A stretch of 9,865 nt of DNA. Source: Thermoplasmatota archaeon (lineage in GTDB: Archaea > Thermoplasmatota > Thermoplasmata > RBG-16-68-12 > JAGMCJ01). Position 1 is the stretch's first letter, and every line of letters begins with the position of its first letter. This document shows, in pieces, positions 5,801-9,865 of this stretch. Both the position numbers and the translations under genes were made by a program. The stretch covers positions 1 to 9,865 of the forward strand of contig JAJISH010000416.1 in assembly GCA_022848825.1 (NCBI GenBank), read 5' to 3'. The notes beneath the pieces were generated by a model, which worked only from the letters and a program-made list of their open reading frames with translations, did not search any database and was not told where the DNA came from.

Positions 5801-7558
5801 TGGGTTTGCATCCTCCTGACTGACGGGATAAGCAATTCGGGTCTCGATCCAATCACTGAGGCTCAGAATGCTGCAGCGAACAACGTCGTGATATACACAA
5901 TCGGTTTGGGACCGGACGTCGATGAGGTCACCCTCCAGAACATTGCCGCAATCACCGGTGGTGAGTACTTCTTCGCTGAGACTCCAGAAGATCTGGTAGG
6001 CATCTACCAACAGATCGGTACGATAGTTGATCGGGTGGCGGGAAGGGACTTGGACGTCTCCGACAATACTCCAATGATTGAGGACGTCCTGCCTTCCTAC
6101 ATACACATTGTGATAGGTTCTTTCCGGGATCCTGCTTCGGGTCTTCCAAAGCTCCCAGGTTACTTGGGCAACCAAGGCGTTTTCACGCTCATGCAATGGA
6201 ATGTGAGTTCTCTGACAATCAACGAAACATGGGAAGTGGAGTACGACATCACGTCCGATCTGATAGGCACAAATCCTGTGGGAGTCTATCCCGATGCCCG
6301 CGTTGCCTATGTCAACTGGGATGGCAACCAGACCATAGCACCCTTCCCTGAGGTCTTCATAACTGTAACCTACTATGCTGCCCCGCCGAAGAACGTCGAG
6401 ACATACTGGGATGGAGGGAGCGACATAGGTCTCAAATGGGTCGAAGTGCCTTGGCCCGGGCTGGACCACTACCTGATATTCAGGTCGCAGACCCAGAACG
6501 GGTTCCAGGACTTGTCTCCCGCTGCGGCCTATGGCCTGGCTCCGGCAGGGACGACATCTTGGCTGGATCCTGAAGCGGGAGGAGCGGCCAGCCATGACGG
6601 AGAGTACTACTATCTGATAAGGGCAACGAATGCCGACGAAAGCGACGTGAGTGAAACCAGCAACACGGCTGGCGCGTGGACAACTACGTTCTCTGCAGGC
6701 TTCAACACATTCTCGGTTCCCCTGGACTACTTCCCGTGGGCCGAGTATCTCGGACCGACCCGGACGGACACGGCGGGAGAGTACCGAGCAGCCCTTGCTG
6801 CGGACTACATCGAGTACATGGAGGCGGAGCATTGGCTCACGGTTCCTGGCATCGGCGACCCGGACCGGATCATAGAAGTCGGCGATGGCTGCCTCATGAG
6901 CCTAGGATCGGACGTTAGCTTCACATTCTTGGGTCTGCCCGGGACCATGATCAAGTATGACGAGTTCCCGTTCGGCGGTTTCGACCATACGGGGAATGCC
7001 AAGAACATAGAGCTCAGCATCGTGGGGAGCAACATCAGAATAACCTGGCTGCAACCCATTGGCTCGGACACCTACGACATCTATTACTCGGACAGCAGAG
7101 TGGGGTTCTTCGGGAAGCTGGGGACGGACTACTGGTTGCTGTACGGCTCCTACGATCCACCGGTGAATCCCATTGTCAGTGTGGACCACGTGAACGCCCT
7201 CCTCCTACCCTACGACGAGTTCTACTACATGATCTCCCCTCTGAGCGATTCGCTCGGTCCAGGTTCCGGAAGCTACAGCTCAGGCATATGGATCGGCCGC
7301 TTCACACAGGGCTATCAGGCCATTTCACTCCCACTGAAGCCGTTCGAGAACGGTGCTTATCTCCGCCAGAATGTCTCGTACTACGCCGATTCCATCCTGA
7401 ATATGCTTGTGATCCTCTGGTACAAGCATTCCGAGTCGAGGTGGGTTCCCCACATTCCGGCCATGGAGGCAGGAGTCTACGACAGGGAATTCGCGATGTT
7501 CGTCACCCTGAAGATCAACGTTTCATCAGATGTGGTCTTTGGGTTTGCCGGAGTTTGA
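2870..7558 (+). CDS. Secreted multidomain protein: Asp-box propeller, lamin-tail, VWA and FN3-like domains
   Basis: This 1562-residue exported protein has an N-terminal signal peptide: a basic start, a hydrophobic core (15-31), and a probable cut near VVAS/DDD (about 33). Six Asp-boxes (S-x-D-x-G-x-T-W type) start at residues 91, 151, 206, 258, 312 and 365, with a seventh degenerate blade around 416-435, making a sialidase/BNR-style beta-propeller. Two lamin-tail-like domains follow at about 437-570 (ITELKDAPGNGELVEIYN) and 579-705 (VVLNEILFFPNAPGEAFVEI). An Ig-like/NEW3-like domain lies at about 712-840 with a calcium-type loop GDGDGIPDSG (775-784). The VWA domain (about 884-1060) has a complete MIDAS: DKSGS (888-892), T955, D985. 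The tail (about 1171-1562) is a duplicated FN3-like plus C-terminal module. A ligand-binding or adhesive surface role is inferred; enzyme activity is not shown. No membrane anchor or sorting motif is visible at the C-terminus. Confidence 0.9.
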   Translation: MKNAASSIWRDYCRLFAVLTIALLMTSLVVVASDDDPETIMGVSFSRPNQNVDDGSANSRNSDMAVDGGDGIHVVWSDDRTNYYGIYHSKSNDQGLNWQASMRIDSATMGANARMPSIAIDRSGGAFDDRMYVVWHESSVAGGVHIFATHSVNSGSTWTSPLRIDNALQDVLCLEAHVAVDSSGNVYVTWYDDRDTSYRHIFVSKSTDGGVSFGAEVQVSSQDAMNAFPSLTAFGGDVFVSWREQDLSGLITLWIAGSDDLGSTWTPHVVFAGPLNSISRYLEVTPDSSGILHAVWYYQSPTDKKEISYSNSADDGLTWSAPTKVDDNAFSTAYTAPDIASGPRGLYVTWSDNRVGDQDVFFSHSEDGGLTWGDGILNNNDIRVDDTDDNGDPSDDSSSQSYPVTAVGTFGVFIAWDDYRSGMFYEIYFSSYDTGQILITELKDAPGNGELVEIYNYGPQPVDMSGYILQIDLAQVYSLTSLGVVLALAYRTIGDGPTADLVLPIDLADQGARLLLFDPSMTLIDEVGYGQVGTVPDPLPGESVARHRVGIGYTDEWVREETPTFGADNDVPGVDNSPDVVLNEILFFPNAPGEAFVEIYYKGTSFLNLLGYTIACNQEFLVGTITLTDTNPHYVLRYQMDGGFFDSMSPIADNVYLYDSTGQLLDMAGWSSLHAQGFSMTRDPEGNGTAKGYDDLSSVNAGWYFDRVPTLPLVLLSPDHAANGEVGDRILLDMTVTNKQLIPDYIDIALVSAPNNWTIEILRDDGVFPLPDSPGDGDGIPDSGLLNPEQSLQFKIGVNIPSSPPVGSYQTITVTATASSITLASDSANILVRVYPHIEPMKSVSPTTIFHEDAGPGYPTIATVRLTVTGNGSGIVRSVPQDVMFLIDKSGSMGDWQKFEFAKLGAKSYVDDMKLPDQGAVIFFDTSAMRVNPLSTDYAQIKNDIDSVLIPGGGTAIGTSINACWNDLVSDGDPTHIWVCILLTDGISNSGLDPITEAQNAAANNVVIYTIGLGPDVDEVTLQNIAAITGGEYFFAETPEDLVGIYQQIGTIVDRVAGRDLDVSDNTPMIEDVLPSYIHIVIGSFRDPASGLPKLPGYLGNQGVFTLMQWNVSSLTINETWEVEYDITSDLIGTNPVGVYPDARVAYVNWDGNQTIAPFPEVFITVTYYAAPPKNVETYWDGGSDIGLKWVEVPWPGLDHYLIFRSQTQNGFQDLSPAAAYGLAPAGTTSWLDPEAGGAASHDGEYYYLIRATNADESDVSETSNTAGAWTTTFSAGFNTFSVPLDYFPWAEYLGPTRTDTAGEYRAALAADYIEYMEAEHWLTVPGIGDPDRIIEVGDGCLMSLGSDVSFTFLGLPGTMIKYDEFPFGGFDHTGNAKNIELSIVGSNIRITWLQPIGSDTYDIYYSDSRVGFFGKLGTDYWLLYGSYDPPVNPIVSVDHVNALLLPYDEFYYMISPLSDSLGPGSGSYSSGIWIGRFTQGYQAISLPLKPFENGAYLRQNVSYYADSILNMLVILWYKHSESRWVPHIPAMEAGVYDREFAMFVTLKINVSSDVVFGFAGV
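3060..4180 (+). repeat. Seven propeller-blade repeats (six with Asp-boxes)
   Basis: Each unit follows the pattern V-x-W-x-(D/E)-x-R ... I/F-x-x-S-x-S-x-D-x-G-x-T-W. Examples are VWSDDRTNYYGIYHSKS with SNDQGLNW, TWYDDRDTSYRHIFVSKS with STDGGVSF, and TWSDNRVGDQ with SEDGGLTW. The seventh unit (AWDDYRSGMFYEIYFSS, near 4112-4165) keeps the first half but loses the Asp-box. It may close the propeller. Units are about 50-60 residues apart. Confidence 0.8.
6380..7558 (+). repeat. Protein-level tandem duplication at the C-terminus (FN3-like + terminal module, twice)
   Basis: Residues about 1171-1375 and 1376-1562 are diverged copies. FN3-like starts align as KNVETYWDGGSDIGLKW and KNIELSIVGSNIRITW. 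Terminal modules align as FSAGFNTFSVPL (from 1274) and FTQGYQAISLPL (from 1478), then ADYIEYMEAEHW with ADSILNMLVILW, ending FTFLGLPG and VVFGFAGV. The copies are too diverged for recent duplication. Confidence 0.7.
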
Positions 7559-7627
7559 GGTTGTATCGATATGAGCTTCCGTTGTGCTGGAGAGAAGCCA
7601 AGCGCCGACAACGCTTCTTGGAGGGCA

Positions 7628-9865
7628 ATGATGAAGCTGCGGTCGATTGCAGTGTCCTTCCTCGTGCTCCTCACGATCGTGACGCTGGCACAGTCAACGA
7701 CAGGTCAACCTGAGGAGATGAACTTGGAGGGGAGGATCTTCCTCTGGGACGACACACCTCTCCAGGGCCTCCCGTGGGAAGACAGCACACCCTTCGCTGT
7801 GTGGGTACTTCACAGCGGTTCCTGGAATCGTTTTCCGAAAGCCGGCTGGGTCCTCACCAGCGGTGGATGGTACGCGTACACGCTTGAGGCGGCTGAGCGG
7901 GACGTCAACTGGAGCAACGGTGACACATACCGCGTCCAATTGGACGCAACTGCCTTTGGCGGGCTCGATACGAACGCCACAAGCCACGGGACAGGTGATC
8001 CCGGTGAGTTCCCCCCCTTCGGAGAGCTTGAGAATACGATAATGTGGAACGATCCGGACAACACTCAACAGTGGGACGTGGTTGTACCGATACCCGACCT
8101 CCAGCCTTTCGCCATCGCCGTCGACGGAATCGAGTATCCCGGTCCCTACGACCTAGCTGTGCCGATAGGACCAATAATCGTTCTGGCGGGCACTTCCCAC
8201 GTGGTAGAGGCCAACGTGACGAATGCGGGGACGCCCTTCATACGAATCCTGAACACAGCCGCGCTTGACGACTCCTGCGGGGCCTTCGAGCACCTCGGGG
8301 AGATACAGGAGATAGGTCCGAGGTCTTCCGCACCCCCAGGAGCGAGGTTCAGCACGATCTGGACTGCGCCAGCCCTGCCCTTCGTCGGGGACTGCCTCCT
8401 CAACTACACTGTGGACTTCTATGACAACGTGACCGAATACGACGAGGGCAATAACTCTGCAGCGATTCTCTTTCGCGTGGAGGGACCCGACCTCTCGCCA
8501 AGCGATGTCCTGATCGAAACGCCGTTGGGAAACTACTCTTACACCGACCCGTCAATAACCGCCCCGCCCTTCCATTCTGATGTGGTTCCCGCGAACCCCG
8601 GCGACGACATAGCCATCAGCCTGAACGCGACAAACGTCGGCGGATACGAGACCGGCGCGCAGTTCAACGTCGTGATTGTAAGCACAGGGAGCATATCTGG
8701 CGGGCCGCCAGTTTCGACACTCTTCAATAGCGGACAGGTGGGTCCGCTCATGGCGGACAGTTCGACAGGTCCCTTTGTGTACAACCTCCAAATCCCCAAC
8801 CAAACGGGCTATCACTGCCTGAATCTCACGGTCGATTACGGTATTGACGGGACTGGAAACATCAGTGAGGTCTCGGAGACGAACAATACGTTCGTCGTTT
8901 GCTTTGGCGTGGACGTTCCCGACCTGACGCCAGTTGACATCGTAGTCGAGCTCCAGGACGGATCAAGTCTCACCTATCCTGACGCATCGGCCACTAACTA
9001 TGTCTCGGATCCGATCTACGTCTTTCCCGGGGACACTATGAATATAACTGCCAGCGTCCGCAACGTTGGGGTCTTCCAGTCCCCAGCGGGCATCGACACT
9101 CAGCTTTCGTTCTACTATGTCGGTGACGGTCCCTTGAATCCAATCCAGGACCCCATTGCCGAATGGAGCAACGTTCCACCACTGCTTCCAGGTTCCACGG
9201 ACGGACCCTTTGGGGTTCTCGGGTACAGTGTCCCCTTTGATATGGGGGACCGGTACATCAACATCACCGTCGACAATAGAAGCCAGATCCAGGAGGAAAA
9301 CGAAATAAACAATACGTTCACGATACACCTTGTCATCGGCGGTCCCGATCTCATCCCGAGCCAGGTCAATCTGACCGTTGACGGCGTGACAACCCAGTAC
9401 GCGTATCCTCAGACGCCGACTATCGAAGTGGACATAACCTCTGTCGTTAGCCTGGAAGCCGACATCGCGAACCAGGGCAACTTCGGGACGAATGGGACGT
9501 TCTTCACGGAGTTCTTGGACAACTCAATTGCCTTTCACTCGAACCTGAGCGATCCCTTGGGTCCCACTGCAACGCGCCCGACGAACTCCAGCTGGGTCAA
9601 TCCCGGAGTCCCGAGCCTGCACACTATCACCGTGGTCGCGGATTCCGCGGACGAGATTGTTGAGGTGAACGAGTCAAACAACATCTTCACCTTGGTCATA
9701 GTCGTCAAGGGTCCAGACCTGATTCCTTCGAACGTAACGATAAACGTGAGCGGGCAGGTCAGTCCGTTTCAGTACTCGGATTCCCCCGCGGGTCCCGTCA
9801 TCGTGGACATCTCGGAGGACGTCCGCATTGATGCCACTATCCACAATCAGGGAGGGCTTCCTGCG
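7628..9865 (+). CDS. Secreted CARDB-repeat protein (C-terminus beyond window)
   Basis: The frame is open from an ATG pair at 7628/7631 to the window end (746 codons seen). GGAGG (7620-7624) serves the pair, with better spacing to the second ATG. An in-frame ATG at 7571 would add 19 residues and cannot be excluded. Residues 1-25 form a signal peptide (MMKLRSIAVSFLVLLTIVTL). A short beta domain follows to about 150, with WD/WN-rich text. Then come CARDB units starting P-D-L at residues 156, 287, 431, 573 and 696, most closed by an E-x-N-N-T/S motif. CARDB domains are beta-sandwiches found in prokaryotic surface and adhesion proteins. Cysteine pairs C217/C256 and C397/C425 could form disulfides. 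I count 23 N-x-S/T sequons, so heavy N-glycosylation is likely if exported. It starts 69 nt after the preceding gene with no TATA box between, so co-transcription is likely. Confidence 0.88.
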   Translation, partial: MMKLRSIAVSFLVLLTIVTLAQSTTGQPEEMNLEGRIFLWDDTPLQGLPWEDSTPFAVWVLHSGSWNRFPKAGWVLTSGGWYAYTLEAAERDVNWSNGDTYRVQLDATAFGGLDTNATSHGTGDPGEFPPFGELENTIMWNDPDNTQQWDVVVPIPDLQPFAIAVDGIEYPGPYDLAVPIGPIIVLAGTSHVVEANVTNAGTPFIRILNTAALDDSCGAFEHLGEIQEIGPRSSAPPGARFSTIWTAPALPFVGDCLLNYTVDFYDNVTEYDEGNNSAAILFRVEGPDLSPSDVLIETPLGNYSYTDPSITAPPFHSDVVPANPGDDIAISLNATNVGGYETGAQFNVVIVSTGSISGGPPVSTLFNSGQVGPLMADSSTGPFVYNLQIPNQTGYHCLNLTVDYGIDGTGNISEVSETNNTFVVCFGVDVPDLTPVDIVVELQDGSSLTYPDASATNYVSDPIYVFPGDTMNITASVRNVGVFQSPAGIDTQLSFYYVGDGPLNPIQDPIAEWSNVPPLLPGSTDGPFGVLGYSVPFDMGDRYINITVDNRSQIQEENEINNTFTIHLVIGGPDLIPSQVNLTVDGVTTQYAYPQTPTIEVDITSVVSLEADIANQGNFGTNGTFFTEFLDNSIAFHSNLSDPLGPTATRPTNSSWVNPGVPSLHTITVVADSADEIVEVNESNNIFTLVIVVKGPDLIPSNVTINVSGQVSPFQYSDSPAGPVIVDISEDVRIDATIHNQGGLPA
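8087..9865 (+). repeat. Tandem CARDB repeats (five starts seen, last one cut)
   Basis: Units begin near 8093, 8486, 8918, 9344 and 9713 with the motif (G/V/I)-P-D-L-x-P, e.g. GPDLSPSDV, VPDLTPVDI, GPDLIPSQV, GPDLIPSNV. They end just before the next with E-x-N-N. Spacing is 131, 144, 142 and 123 residues. Identity is at the motif level only; the DNA is not a recent tandem copy. Confidence 0.8.

Noticed and set aside
5612..6832. 406-codon minus-strand open frame opposite the VWA and FN3 regions
   Set aside because: Long antisense frames are common in GC-rich genes with few rare codons. Its translation is Arg/Ser/Cys-rich with no recognisable domain, while the plus strand encodes clear MIDAS motifs.
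7288..7713. 141-codon plus-strand frame linking the two surface genes
   Set aside because: It overlaps the end of one real gene and the start of the next in another frame and has no domain similarity.
8878..8896. Inverted repeat GACGAAC-AATAC-GTTCGTC
   Set aside because: It lies within the CARDB coding sequence where it encodes the conserved E-x-N-N-T motif; a stray 7-bp stem in coding DNA is not convincing as a terminator or element.
1..9865. Search for CRISPR arrays, insertion sequences, integrase/att sites, or a defence system
   Set aside because: No regularly spaced repeats, transposase motifs, terminal inverted repeats or defence-protein domains were seen; the tRNA 3' end is not repeated elsewhere in the window.

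Overview
The window is archaeal chromosomal DNA. It carries archaeal/eukaryotic-type ribosomal proteins (eL18, uL13, uS9), the RNA polymerase subunit RpoN (Rpb10), BRE/TATA promoters with short leaders, Shine-Dalgarno sites, and a tRNA whose intron lies in a bulge-helix-bulge fold. A euryarchaeal lineage, most plausibly Thermoplasmatota or a relative, is my inference from gene content and protein style; the lineage is not proven by the sequence.

Layout. 1-440 (minus) is the N-terminal part of an endonuclease IV-like TIM-barrel protein, cut by the window edge. 441-708 is a divergent intergenic region with one promoter for each direction and a cluster of three short hairpins between them. 709-2091 (plus) is a tight translation operon: eL18, uL13, uS9 and RpoN, with gaps of 3-8 nt. 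2131-2232 (plus) is tRNA-Pro(GGG). It contains a 29-nt intron at position 59/60 of the T-loop, and removing it restores a canonical 73-nt tRNA. 2256-2690 (minus) is a small CoA-binding (YccU-like) Rossmann protein that converges on the tRNA. 2691-2869 is a second divergent promoter region.

The right two thirds hold two exported proteins on the plus strand, probably co-transcribed. The first (2870-7558, 1562 aa) combines a signal peptide, an Asp-box beta-propeller, two lamin-tail-like domains, an Ig-like domain, a von Willebrand A domain with an intact MIDAS, and a duplicated pair of FN3-like plus C-terminal modules. The second (7628 to the window end, 746 codons seen) has a signal peptide, a short N-terminal beta domain and a run of CARDB repeats very rich in N-glycosylation sequons. 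Together they look like cell-surface or extracellular adhesion/binding proteins. No mobile element, CRISPR array or defence system is visible.

The most notable items are the T-loop tRNA intron with a near-ideal hBHBh' fold, the truncated translation cluster (no rpoK/eno/rps2 after rpoN), the structured region upstream of the ribosomal operon, and the unusual multidomain surface protein.
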